DNA of 64,000 bases from Streptomyces sp. NBC_01754. GTDB lineage: Bacteria; Actinomycetota; Actinomycetes; Streptomycetales; Streptomycetaceae. Position 1 is the first letter of the stretch. Each line of letters begins with the position of its first letter. The stretch spans positions 4,464,001-4,528,000 of the forward strand of contig NZ_CP109132.1 of assembly GCF_035918015.1 (NCBI RefSeq), written 5' to 3'. The notes beneath the pieces were generated by a model. It was not told where the DNA came from. It was given only the letters and a program-made list of their open reading frames with translations, and did no database searches. A program made the position numbers and the translations under genes. This document shows positions 45,302-56,459 of this stretch, piece after piece.

Positions 45302-46351
45302 TCAGGACGCCGGCGTACGCTCCGGGTCCGCCGGGCCTCCCCGGCCCGTGTCGGTGCCGGCCGCCGGGCCGCCCGCGTCCGGCCCCTCGGACGCCCAGGC
45401 GGAATCCGTACCCCGCCGCGCTCCCGCCTCGGCCGTCCGGACCGCGAGGCGCAGCGCCTCGGCCCTCGTCCGCCGTGCCGTACGCAGCGCGTCCCAGGTC
45501 AGCAGGATCAGCGCCACCCAGACGAGAGCGAAGCCGGCCCATCGCCCAGGCGGCATCTCCTCCTTGAAATACAGGATGCCCAGCCCGAACTGGAAGACCG
45601 GCGTCAAGAACTGGAGCAGCCCCAGGACCGACAGCGGCACCCGGATCGCCGCCGCGCCGAAGCAGACGAGCGGGACGGCGGTGACGAGTCCCGTCGTGGC
45701 GAGCAGGGTCGCGTGGCCCGCGCCCGAGGAGGCGAACGTCGACTCGCCGCGCACCCCGAGCCACAGCAGGAATCCGAGCGCGGGCACGAACAGCACGGCG
45801 GACTCGGCGGCCAGGGACTCCAGGCCGCCCATGTCGGCCTTCTTCTTCGCCAGGCCGTACGTCGCGAACGAGAAGGCCAGCGTCAGGGAGATCCACGGCG
45901 GCTGCCCGTAACCGATCGCCAGCACCAGGACCGCGGCGAAACCGGTCGCGACCGCCACCCACTGCGCGGGCCGCAGCCGCTCACCGAGCAGCAGGACGCC
46001 CATGGCGATGGTGACCAGCGGGTTGATGAAGTAGCCGAGCGAGGCCTCGACGACATGGCCGTTGTTGACCGACCAGATGTAGAGGCCCCAGTTGACCGAG
46101 ATGACGGTCGCGGCGACCGCTATCAGGCGCAGCTTCCGGGGCTGCCCGAGCAGCTCACGTATCCAGGCCCAGCGGCGCAGGGCCAGCAGGGCCACGCCCA
46201 CCACGCCGAGCGACCACACCATCCGGTGGGCGAGGATCTCCACCGCGCCGGACGCCCCCAGCAGCTGCCAGAACAGGGGGACCAGCCCCCACATCCCGTA
46301 CGCCCCGATTCCGTACAGCAGACCTGCCCGCTGTTCGTTCTTCCCCTGCAC
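45302..46351 (-). CDS. rarD: RarD/EamA-family transporter
   Basis: 349 residues, GTG start at 46351, ten membrane helices. RarD signatures: GLLYGIGAYGMWGLVPLFW, EILAHRMVWSL, NWGLYIWSVNNGHVVEASLG, YFINPLVTIAMGVLLLGE, and QFLTPVFQFGLGILYFKEE. EamA proteins export metabolites; E. coli RarD was named for chloramphenicol phenotypes, but the true substrate is unknown. About 60 Ala/Gly/Pro-rich residues extend the C-terminus. A perfect 15-bp hairpin directly upstream would enclose the Shine-Dalgarno. Confidence 0.9.
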   Translation of the reverse strand: MQGKNEQRAGLLYGIGAYGMWGLVPLFWQLLGASGAVEILAHRMVWSLGVVGVALLALRRWAWIRELLGQPRKLRLIAVAATVISVNWGLYIWSVNNGHVVEASLGYFINPLVTIAMGVLLLGERLRPAQWVAVATGFAAVLVLAIGYGQPPWISLTLAFSFATYGLAKKKADMGGLESLAAESAVLFVPALGFLLWLGVRGESTFASSGAGHATLLATTGLVTAVPLVCFGAAAIRVPLSVLGLLQFLTPVFQFGLGILYFKEEMPPGRWAGFALVWVALILLTWDALRTARRTRAEALRLAVRTAEAGARRGTDSAWASEGPDAGGPAAGTDTGRGGPADPERTPAS

Positions 46352-46352
46352 G

Positions 46353-46415
46353 GGCCCTCCCGGCGCTCCTCGGTCGACGGTCGGTCGACTGCACGACGGT
46401 AGCGCCGGGAGGGCC
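46353..46415 (-). promoter_or_regulatory. 15-bp hairpin in the rarD leader covering its ribosome-binding site
   Basis: GGCCCTCCCGGCGCT (46353-46367) and AGCGCCGGGAGGGCC (46401-46415) are exact reverse complements with a 33-nt loop containing two GTCGAC palindromes. On the rarD mRNA the 3' arm includes GGGAGG and ends one base before the GTG start. If transcription begins upstream of 46415, initiation would be strongly blocked unless the stem is opened. Confidence 0.6.
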
Positions 46416-46417
46416 GT

Positions 46418-46452
46418 CTGTCATAGCCGTCCCGCGCATACGGTCATGACAG
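46418..46452 (-). terminator. Hairpin after the SDR gene
   Basis: CTGTCAT (46418-46424) pairs with ATGACAG (46446-46452), with an inner CCGT/ACGG stem. It lies 13 nt beyond the SDR stop and may separate it from rarD. Confidence 0.6.
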
Positions 46453-46464
46453 GTGGCCGGTGAT

Positions 46465-47325
46465 TCACAGGGCGGCGACCGCCGAGGCCACCGTCTCGGC
46501 GAGAGGTGTGGTCGGGCGGCCGATGAGCCGGGCCAGTTCGCCGCCCGTCCCCGCGAGCAGCCCGCGCGCGATCGCCTCGTCGACGTCGGCCAGGATCGCG
46601 GCGAAGGCCTCCGGTACCCCGGCGCCGACCAGGATCTCCTGGTGCGCGGCGGCCGGGACCCTCTTGTACGTGATCTCCTTGCCGGTGGCTGCGGCGACCG
46701 CCGCGGCGTATTCGTCCAGCGACCAGGCGACGTCACCGCTCAGCTCGTAGGCCGCGCCGAGGTGGCCCTCGCCGGTCAGGACCGCGACCGCGGCGGCGGC
46801 GTAGTCCGCCCGGGTGGCGGAGGCGATGCGTCCGTCGCCCGCGTTGGCGACGACGGCGCCGTGTTCCAGGACCGGGGCGAGGGCGGCCGTGTAGTTCTCG
46901 GTGTACCAGCCGTTGCGCAGGAAGGTGTACGGGAGTCCCGAGTCGAGGATCAGCCGCTCGGTCGCCTTGTGCTCCTCGGCCAGCAGGAAGTCGGCGTCCG
47001 GCCCGCCGAGTATCCCCGTGTACGCGAGCTGTGCGACCCCGGCCGTCTTCGCGGCGTCGATCACCGCTGTGTGCTGGGCCGTCCGGCTGCCGACCTCGCT
47101 GCCCGAGATCAGCAGTACCCGGTCACCGGCGCGGAAGGCCCCGGCGAGGGTCTCGGGCCGGCCGTAGTCGGCGATGCGGAGCTCGACGCCCCGGGCGGCG
47201 AGCGGGGTGGCCTTCTCCTTGTCGCGGACGACGGCGACGACCTGGCCTGCCGGGACCGTGGCGAGCAACTGCTCGACGACGAGGCGGCCGAGGGCGCCGG
47301 TGGCTCCGGTGACAACGATGCTCAT
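46465..47325 (-). CDS. NmrA-like SDR: NAD(P)H-dependent quinone oxidoreductase type (QorB-like)
   Basis: 286 residues. Rossmann start MSIVVTGATGALGRLVVEQL (TGxxGxxG), then VAVVRDKEKATPLAARGVEL, LAYTGILGG, and FLRNGWYTENY, typical of YtfG/QorB-type atypical SDRs. These reduce quinones or act as redox sensors. It is divergent from an HxlR regulator with only 104 bp between, the arrangement seen for E. coli ytfG/ytfH-type pairs, so it is probably repressed by that regulator and induced by quinone or electrophile stress. Confidence 0.9.
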   Translation of the reverse strand: MSIVVTGATGALGRLVVEQLLATVPAGQVVAVVRDKEKATPLAARGVELRIADYGRPETLAGAFRAGDRVLLISGSEVGSRTAQHTAVIDAAKTAGVAQLAYTGILGGPDADFLLAEEHKATERLILDSGLPYTFLRNGWYTENYTAALAPVLEHGAVVANAGDGRIASATRADYAAAAVAVLTGEGHLGAAYELSGDVAWSLDEYAAAVAAATGKEITYKRVPAAAHQEILVGAGVPEAFAAILADVDEAIARGLLAGTGGELARLIGRPTTPLAETVASAVAAL

Positions 47326-47371
47326 GGGGTTCTCCTGGGTGCGCCGGTCCTGCTGCGAATGGTGTGCCCAC

Positions 47372-47420
47372 TTACCCTAAGAGAGGTGCTAACCCTGGGA
47401 AAGTACCCACTTTCAGGTAA
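47372..47420. promoter_or_regulatory. Inverted-repeat operator between the SDR and HxlR genes
   Basis: GAAAGT-ACCC-ACTTTC (47399-47414) is a perfect 6-bp inverted repeat, flanked by a wider TTACC (47372-47376)/GGTAA (47416-47420) pair. It is 16 bp upstream of the HxlR start and in the divergent promoter gap, the expected place for an HxlR dimer site. Confidence 0.55.
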
Positions 47421-47429
47421 GGTACTGGC

Positions 47430-47831
47430 ATGACGGTAAGCATCTTGGACCAGGTGGGCGGATGGCGCCCGGACGTCAACCAGCAGACCTGTCCCTCCCG
47501 GGTGGTCCTGGAACACATCACCAGCCGCTGGGGCGTGCTCGTACTGGCCGCCCTGCTGGAGCGTTCGCACCGGTTCAGCGAACTGCGCCGCACCGTCGGC
47601 GGAGTCAGCGAGAAGATGCTGGCCCAGACCCTGCGGACGCTGGAGCGGGACGGTTTCGTGGAGCGGGACGCGAAGCCGGTGATCCCGCCCCGCGTGGACT
47701 ACTCGCTGACCCCGCTCGGCCGGGAGGCCGCCGACCAGGTCTGGGCGCTGGCCCGCTGGTCCGAGCAGCGGCTGGACACGGTCGAGTCGGCACGCGCCCG
47801 GTACGACGCGCGGCGCGCTCAGTCCGGCTGA
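47430..47831 (+). CDS. HxlR-family (DUF24) redox-type transcriptional regulator
   Basis: 133 residues with a winged helix-turn-helix: RVVLEHITSRWGVLVLAALL, RFSELRRTVGGVSEKMLAQT, LRTLERDGFVERDAKPVIPP, RVDYSLTPLG. The conserved N-terminal Cys of HxlR/YodB-type sensors is present (QQTCPSRVVLEH, Cys21), which can react with quinones, aldehydes or disulfides. It most likely controls the divergent quinone-reductase-like SDR and itself. Its last 13 nt overlap the convergent permease gene. Confidence 0.92.
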   Translation: MTVSILDQVGGWRPDVNQQTCPSRVVLEHITSRWGVLVLAALLERSHRFSELRRTVGGVSEKMLAQTLRTLERDGFVERDAKPVIPPRVDYSLTPLGREAADQVWALARWSEQRLDTVESARARYDARRAQSG

Positions 47832-49774
47832 GGTGCCCGGCCCTCCTCCAGGGCGTGCAGCGCGCGCGACACGTCGAAGGGCAGGATCGTCACCGCGACG
47901 TGCCGCAGGGGGGCCAGCGTCTTCGCCATCCCCTCGCCCGTGCCCCGGTGCAGCAGCTTCCCCAGCACATGGCGGTACAGCCGCCGTGGCACCAGGACCG
48001 TCAGTGAGGTGTCCCCGTCGGCGGTGGTCCGGGCGGCGAGTTCCGCCATGGCGTGGTGCAGCCGCCGGTCCGGGCAGGCCACGACCTCCAGCTCCACAGA
48101 GGTCGCGGACGTGTTCGCCCACCGTTCGGCCAGCCGCTCCGCGTACGCCTCGTCGATCGCGAAGTGCACCGCCCGGATTCCGTCGGGGTGCAGCTCATGG
48201 GCGTAGCGCAGGCACTTCAGGGTCGCCAGGTCCAGCCGCCCGACGAGGACGAACACCAGATGGCGGCAGGTGAGCGGCCGGTCGGCCCCCGGGGGCTGGA
48301 TGCCCTCCAGCGCGGCGGCCTCGCTCCGGTACTCGCGGTTGATACGGATCAGCGCCCACACACCGACCGGGAAGACAACGACGACGAGCCAGGCGCCCTC
48401 CGTGAACTTGGTGACCGCGAAGATCAGCACCACCCCGGCGGAGCTCGCCGCGGCCAGGGCGTTCACCACGATCTTGGCGCGGCGGTGGGGCTCGCGGCGC
48501 CTGAGGTGGTACGCGGTGAGGCCGGCACCGGCCATGGTGAAGGCGGTGAACACGCCGATCGCGTACAGCGCCACCAGCTTGTCCACGCTGGCCCCGGTCG
48601 CCAGCAGCAGGGCCAGCGAGACCACGGCGAGGCAGATGACGCCGTTGGAGAACGCCAGCCGGTGCCCCCGCCGGGTCAGCACCCGCGGCAGGAACCTGTC
48701 CTGGGCGACGAAGCTCGCCAGGAACGGGAAGCCGGTGAACGGCGTGTTGGCCCCGGTGTACAGCACCAGAGCCGTCGCCAGCTGGACGAACACCAGCCCC
48801 ACCGTGCCCACGACCCCGCCCCCGAAGGCGAGATGGGCCTCCTGCGCGATGACGGTCGGCGTGCCGTCCTTGTAGGGGACGGCATGGGTGAAGTGCGCCA
48901 GCGTGGAGACACCGAGGACGAGGAACCCGAGCACGCAGCTCATGGTGATCATCGTGCGGCGGGCGTTGCGGCCCTGCGGCTCGCGGAAGGCGGAGATGCC
49001 GTTCGAGATGGCCTCCAGCCCGGTGAGCGAGGAGCCACCGTTGGCGAACGCGCGCAGCACGATGAAGAGCGACGCCCCGTAGAGCCAGCCGCTGCCCTCG
49101 GTGCCGAGCGGGACGACCCCGGGGGCGTGCAGATCGGCGTGCGGGAGGTCCCCGAAGAGGCCGCGTACGGCCGCGACGGCGATGACCAGGGTGATCGCCC
49201 CGATGAAGAGGTAGGCGGGAAGGGCGAAGAGCCGGCCGGCCTCCCGGACACCCCGGAGATTGCCGTACGCGAGCACCGCGATGGCGGCGACGGAGAGGGG
49301 GAGCTGGAAGCGGTCCATGCCGGTCCAGCCGCCGGTCAGATGGGCGAGCGAGATCAGCGCGTTGGTACCCGCCGACACCTGGACGGCGACCGTGACCACG
49401 TAGTCGACGAGCAGCGCGACGGCGGCGACCTGGGCGACGTTCGGCCCGAAGTTCTCCCGCGCCACGACGTACGAACCGCCCGCCCGCGTGTAGATCATGA
49501 CGACGTCGCTGTAGCAGAGCGTCAGCAGCACCAGGACGAGCAGGATCGCCCCGGTCACCGGCATGAGCAGGGTGAAGGCCGCCACCCCCGCGGCCGGCAC
49601 CAGGACCCGGAGCATCTGCTCCGTGCCGTACGCGGACGAGCTGACGCAGTCCGAGGCCAGGACGCCGAGGGCCGTCCGGTTGCTCAGCTTCTCCTCGCGG
49701 ATGCGGTCACTGGTGAGCGCCTTGCCGAGCAGGTGGTTCTTGACCCGGTATCCCGGGCCGCTGTCCAGGGCCAT
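47819..49774 (-). CDS. APC-superfamily permease, KimA-like
   Basis: 651 residues: about 12 helices (residues 35-480) and a cytosolic C-terminal domain of about 150 residues. The first helix region has ALGVLASDCVSSSAYGTEQM, followed by YTRAGGSYVVARENFG, the pattern of the KimA/YdaO group of potassium-proton symporters. The C-terminal domain resembles the universal-stress-like domain of KimA (CLRYAHELHPDGIRAVHFAI). KimA itself is controlled by c-di-AMP. No c-di-AMP riboswitch is seen here. Another APC substrate (amino acid) remains possible. ATG start at 49774. Confidence 0.85.
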   Translation of the reverse strand: MALDSGPGYRVKNHLLGKALTSDRIREEKLSNRTALGVLASDCVSSSAYGTEQMLRVLVPAAGVAAFTLLMPVTGAILLVLVLLTLCYSDVVMIYTRAGGSYVVARENFGPNVAQVAAVALLVDYVVTVAVQVSAGTNALISLAHLTGGWTGMDRFQLPLSVAAIAVLAYGNLRGVREAGRLFALPAYLFIGAITLVIAVAAVRGLFGDLPHADLHAPGVVPLGTEGSGWLYGASLFIVLRAFANGGSSLTGLEAISNGISAFREPQGRNARRTMITMSCVLGFLVLGVSTLAHFTHAVPYKDGTPTVIAQEAHLAFGGGVVGTVGLVFVQLATALVLYTGANTPFTGFPFLASFVAQDRFLPRVLTRRGHRLAFSNGVICLAVVSLALLLATGASVDKLVALYAIGVFTAFTMAGAGLTAYHLRRREPHRRAKIVVNALAAASSAGVVLIFAVTKFTEGAWLVVVVFPVGVWALIRINREYRSEAAALEGIQPPGADRPLTCRHLVFVLVGRLDLATLKCLRYAHELHPDGIRAVHFAIDEAYAERLAERWANTSATSVELEVVACPDRRLHHAMAELAARTTADGDTSLTVLVPRRLYRHVLGKLLHRGTGEGMAKTLAPLRHVAVTILPFDVSRALHALEEGRAPQPD

Positions 49775-49816
49775 GGCGTCATGATGGGCCGCCCCGGCCG
49801 GGCGGGGACGGCCAAA

Positions 49817-49849
49817 CGCCGGGCGGGCGGAAAAACGGCCCGTCCGGCG
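49817..49849 (-). terminator. Terminator after korB
   Basis: Stem from CGCCGGGCGGGC (49817-49828) with GCCCGTCCGGCG (49838-49849), one G-T pair, 9-nt loop. It separates korAB from the downstream permease gene. Confidence 0.7.
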
Positions 49850-49897
49850 CCGGGTGGTGCGGCGCCCCGGCCGCCCGGAGCGCCGCGCGGGGCACCG

Positions 49898-52904
<3,007 letters not shown>

Positions 52905-52969
52905 TGAACTGGACCTCCCTCGGGGCGGCGGCTCGGGACCGTCCGGCCCGCCGGCGGTCCAAGGCTTCA

Positions 52970-53032
52970 CCTTACGTCTGTAAGGGTCACCTTCCTCAGA
53001 TCGATCATATGGCCGATGCGTTTTTGAGTCAG
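52970..53032 (-). promoter_or_regulatory. korAB promoter with inverted-repeat operator or leader hairpin
   Basis: Reading leftward: -35 CTGACT (complement at 53027-53032), 17-nt spacer, -10 TATGAT (53004-53009), the best promoter seen in the window. Some 15-30 nt downstream of the predicted start is CCTTACGTCTGTAAGG (52970-52985), a perfect 6-bp inverted repeat. The leader to the GTG is about 93 nt. Confidence 0.65.
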
Positions 53033-53105
53033 GGATTCTCCGTGTTCGCCGCACGTCACAAGGGCCTCCCGCACCGGAAGGAATCCCCCCGCCCCTCGGT
53101 CTTCG

Positions 53106-53141
53106 GTCCTAGGCCGGTCACGCCCCGGAAGGACCTAGGAC
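53106..53141 (-). terminator. Hairpin at the end of the response-regulator gene
   Basis: GTCCTAGG (53106-53113) pairs with CCTAGGAC (53134-53141). The second arm contains the stop codon of the response regulator, so the stem begins in the last codons. Confidence 0.55.
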
Positions 53142-53794
53142 TTCAGATAGGTGAGCACCGCGAGAACACGGCGGTGATCACCCACGCTCGGTGACAGGCC
53201 CAGTTTCAGGAAGATGTTGCTGACGTGCTTCTCCACGGCGCCGTCGCTGACCACCAGCTCCTTGGCCACCGCCGAATTCGTCCGGCCCTCCGCCATCAGA
53301 CCGAGGACCTCCCGCTCGCGCGGGGTGAGGCACGCCAGCACGTCCTGCTTGCGGCTGCGGCCCAGCAACTGCGCCACCACCTCGGGGTCCAGGGCGGTCC
53401 CGCCCTGGGCGACGCGCACCACGGCGTCCACGAACTCCCGGACCTCGGCCACCCGGTCCTTCAGCAGGTAGCCCACGCCCCGGCTGCTGCCGGCCAGCAG
53501 CTCGGTGGCGTACTGCTCCTCCACGTACTGGGAGAGGACCAGTACCCCGATCTCCGGGTAGTCCCTCCGCAGCCGCACCGCGGCCCGGACCCCCTCGTCG
53601 GTGTGGGTCGGCGGCATCCGCACGTCGGCGACCACCACATCCGGCAGCTCGCCCCGGGCCGCGAGGTCGCCCACCGTCTTGATCAGCGCCTCGGCGTCCC
53701 CCACCCCCGCCACGACGTCGTGACCCAGATCGGTCAGCAGCCGGGTGAGTCCCTCCCGGAGCAGTACCGAATCCTCGGCGATGACGACTCGCAC
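53135..53794 (-). CDS. NarL/LuxR-type response regulator
   Basis: 219 residues from the GTG at 53794, chosen for GGAGG 5 nt upstream and because [15 protein letters not shown] is the standard start; a GTG 12 nt further out is possible. Receiver domain with phospho-acceptor Asp57 ([10 protein letters not shown]) and Lys in YLLKDRV; C-terminal LuxR helix-turn-helix ([34 protein letters not shown]). It follows two DesK-type kinases in the same direction, but a strong hairpin lies 250-290 bp upstream, so it may be transcribed separately. Confidence 0.95.
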   Translation of the reverse strand: MRVVIAEDSVLLREGLTRLLTDLGHDVVAGVGDAEALIKTVGDLAARGELPDVVVADVRMPPTHTDEGVRAAVRLRRDYPEIGVLVLSQYVEEQYATELLAGSSRGVGYLLKDRVAEVREFVDAVVRVAQGGTALDPEVVAQLLGRSRKQDVLACLTPREREVLGLMAEGRTNSAVAKELVVSDGAVEKHVSNIFLKLGLSPSVGDHRRVLAVLTYLKS

Positions 53795-54047
53795 CCTGTC
53801 CTCCACGACGCTGTGTCCCCCACTGTTGAAAAACGTTCTCTGCGGCCGGTTCACCGGGTGGCGCCCGCGACGCAGCGCGGGTTCCCGCCCCCGGGACGTC
53901 CAGCATCCCAGCATTCGACGCCCGAACGGGACGTCCTACGGATCTTTCCGGTGCTTGGCGCCGGTGCTTCCCACGGGTCCTTCGAACGGGTCCCCTCCCA
54001 CAGGTCTGCCCCACCGTCCTTCACACCGTCCTTCCGACCGCGACAGC

Positions 54048-54089
54048 CCGCAGTGCCCCTCCCGCCTCTTGGCGGAAAGGGCACTGCGG
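54048..54089 (-). terminator. Terminator between sensor kinase 1 and the response regulator
   Basis: Perfect 11-bp stem CCGCAGTGCCC (54048-54058) with GGGCACTGCGG (54079-54089), with an inner CCGCC-TCTT-GGCGG hairpin. It is about 50 nt after the kinase stop. The rest of 53795-54137 shows no gene. Confidence 0.8.
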
Positions 54090-54137
54090 TCTCGTCCGGG
54101 GGTTGTGCGGCACGCGTCCCCGGTGTCCGCCGGCCGG

Positions 54138-55499
54138 TCAGCCGCGCCAGGGCAGCTCGGCGGTGACCGTGGTCGGGCCGCCGGCCGGGGACTCGACGAC
54201 CAGCACGCCGTCCACCGAGTCCAGCCGCTCGGCGAGCCCGGCCAGGCCGCTGCCCGAGGAGACGTCGGCTCCGCCCCGGCCGTTGTCGGTGACCTGGAGC
54301 ATCAGCCGGTCCGCCGCACGCCACACGTCGACCGAGGCCCGGGTGGCCCGGGAGTGCTTGCTGACGTTCTGGAGCAGTTCGGAGACGGTGAAGTAGGCGA
54401 TGCCCTCGATGGCCTGGGCGGGCCTGGACTCCAGGTCCACCTCGACCGTGACGGGGACGGTGCAGCGGGAGGCGACGGCGGAGAGTGCGGCGTCGAGTCC
54501 GCGATCGGTGAGGACGGCGGGGTGGATGCCGCGGGCGAGGTCGCGGAGTTCCTGGAGGGCGACCTTGACCTCGCCGTGGGCTTCGTCGACCATGCGGGCG
54601 GCGGCTTCGGGGTCGGCGGTGAGTTTTTCCTTGGCGAGTCCGAGGTCCATGGCGAGGGCGACGAGGCGGGCCTGGGCGCCGTCGTGGAGGTCGCGTTCGA
54701 TGCGGCGGAGGTCGGCGGCGGCGGTGTCCACGACCACCCCGCGGTCCGACTCCAGCTCGGAGACCCGGTTGGCCAGCCGGGACGGGCCCAGCAGACCGAG
54801 GACCATCAGCCGGTCGACCGAGGCCAGCCCACGCACGATCCACGGGGTGACCAGCACGAGAGCCAGTCCGACCCCGCTGGTCACCGCCATCTCGAAGGGG
54901 GAGTCGAGGTAGACCTGGTGGGTGTTGTCGCCGTACAGCTGGATGCCGCCGGTGCCCGTGTACATCGGGAACACCCAGCGCCACAGCGGGTAGGTGAACG
55001 CCCCCCAGCCGGTCGCCCAGAACGTCACCGCGACCGGGAAGGCGAAGACGGCCCACGGGAAGTGCAGGACCGAGTAGAGCAGGTGCCGCCAGGACACCCC
55101 GCTCTTCAGCATCGCACCCACCCAGGACATCGGTCCGTCCGTCCTGCCGCGTACGGGGTCCGGAGCGGCCACGTCCAGACGGAGCAGCCCACGGGCCCGC
55201 GCACGCTCCAGCGCCCCGAATCCACGGCACATGGCCAGCCCGGCGGCGAGGATCGGAATGCCGAGGAAGGTGATCAGCAGGCCCGCGCTCACGGACACCA
55301 TGGTGATCGCGAAGGTGAACAGCACCGCACTGATCGGCAGGCTCAGCAGCAGATAGGCCAGCTCGCGCCAGACGCGCGCCTCAAGGGGGGCACGCAGCGC
55401 CGCCGGAAGGAAATGCTTCCCCGGACGGGCCGGGGGGCGGCCCCCCGAGCCGGCGGGACCGTGCTGGTCCCGGGTGTCCAGTCCGTATGCCGTGGCCAT
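54138..55499 (-). CDS. DesK-type sensor histidine kinase 1
   Basis: 453 residues from the ATG at 55499 (MATAYGLDTRDQHG). A membrane sensor domain with about five helices (60-250: LLLSLPISAVLFTFAITMVS, VTFWATGWGAFTYPLW) precedes a HisKA_3 dimerisation domain with His272 (ERDLHDGAQARLVALAMDLG) and a HATPase domain (FTVSELLQNVSKHS, GLAGLAERLDSVDG). It presumably phosphorylates the downstream NarL regulator. The stimulus is unknown; such sensors often detect membrane or envelope state. The region encoding 247-331 is DNA-identical to kinase 2. Confidence 0.93.
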   Translation of the reverse strand: MATAYGLDTRDQHGPAGSGGRPPARPGKHFLPAALRAPLEARVWRELAYLLLSLPISAVLFTFAITMVSVSAGLLITFLGIPILAAGLAMCRGFGALERARARGLLRLDVAAPDPVRGRTDGPMSWVGAMLKSGVSWRHLLYSVLHFPWAVFAFPVAVTFWATGWGAFTYPLWRWVFPMYTGTGGIQLYGDNTHQVYLDSPFEMAVTSGVGLALVLVTPWIVRGLASVDRLMVLGLLGPSRLANRVSELESDRGVVVDTAAADLRRIERDLHDGAQARLVALAMDLGLAKEKLTADPEAAARMVDEAHGEVKVALQELRDLARGIHPAVLTDRGLDAALSAVASRCTVPVTVEVDLESRPAQAIEGIAYFTVSELLQNVSKHSRATRASVDVWRAADRLMLQVTDNGRGGADVSSGSGLAGLAERLDSVDGVLVVESPAGGPTTVTAELPWRG

Positions 55500-56459
55500 G
55501 GGTGGCGTCCGTTTCTTCCTGGCGGGAACTCCCGCGAGCCGGTACAACGGCTGATCGTCCGTGCGCCTGGAGGGCGTGGTCGTCGCCGATACCTCAAGAG
55601 TGCTGTGCGGCGTGTTTCCGCACCATGAGGGCGGTATCCGTATCCAGGCGGGGGTTTTCCCCACCCCGGGGCCACGGAGGGGCGGCCGGTTCATGGCGGG
55701 CCGGGCCCGGCGGCCGGGATTGCGGTGGCCGGGGCGTGTGGACCCGTGCCGGGACGTGCCCGGGACATGCCGGGACGTGCCACTCCGGCCCGGGAGGAGT
55801 GGTCTAAGGGGCGACGTGTTTCGCCGGCATGTCCGTACGGTCCCGCCAGGGCAGCTCGGCGGTGACCGTGGTGGGCCCGCCCTCCGGGGAGTCCAGGACG
55901 AACAGCCCGTCCACGGCCCCCAGCCGTTCCGCCAGCCCTGACATGCCCGTACCGCCGTCCAACCGGGCACCGCCCGTCCCGTCGTCCCGGACCTGGACCA
56001 GCAACCGGTCCCCCGAGCGCCACACGTCGACCGACGCCGTACGGGCCCGGGAGTGCTTGCTGACGTTCTGGAGCAGTTCGGAGACGGTGAAGTAGGCGAT
56101 GCCCTCGATGGCCTCGGCGGGCCGGGCGGGCAGCTCGACCGACACCGTGACGGGGACGGTGCAGCGGGAGGCGATGGCGGAGAGTGCGGCGTCGAGTCCG
56201 CGGTCGGTGAGGACGGCGGGGTGGATGCCGCGGGCGAGGTCGCGGAGTTCCTGGAGGGCGACCTTGACCTCGCCGTGGGCTTCGTCGACCATGCGGGCGG
56301 CGGCTTCGGGGTCGGCGGTGAGTTTTTCCTTGGCGAGTCCGAGGTCCATGGCGAGGGCGACGAGGCGGGCCTGGGCGCCGTCGTGGAGGTCGCGTTCGAT
56401 GCGGCGGAGGTCGGCGGCGGCGGTGTCCACGACCACCCCGCGGTCCGACTCCAGCTCGG
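54505..56459 (-). repeat. 256-bp identical block shared by the two adjacent kinase genes
   Basis: 54505-54760 and 56204-56459 (offset 1699, no gaps) are identical by eye; a flanking ~170 bp on the H-to-ATPase side is also highly similar with scattered differences. The block encodes ELESDRGVVVDTAAADLRRI through the His box to GIHPAVLTDRG. Direct repeats of this size can recombine. Confidence 0.85.
55500..55803. other. 304-bp gap between kinases with short GGGAC repeats
   Basis: No gene seen. GTGCCGGGAC, GTGCCCGGGAC, ATGCCGGGAC and GTGCC follow one another at 55746-55780, a short degenerate tandem array (period 10-11). The rest holds presumably the kinase 1 promoter. Confidence 0.4.
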
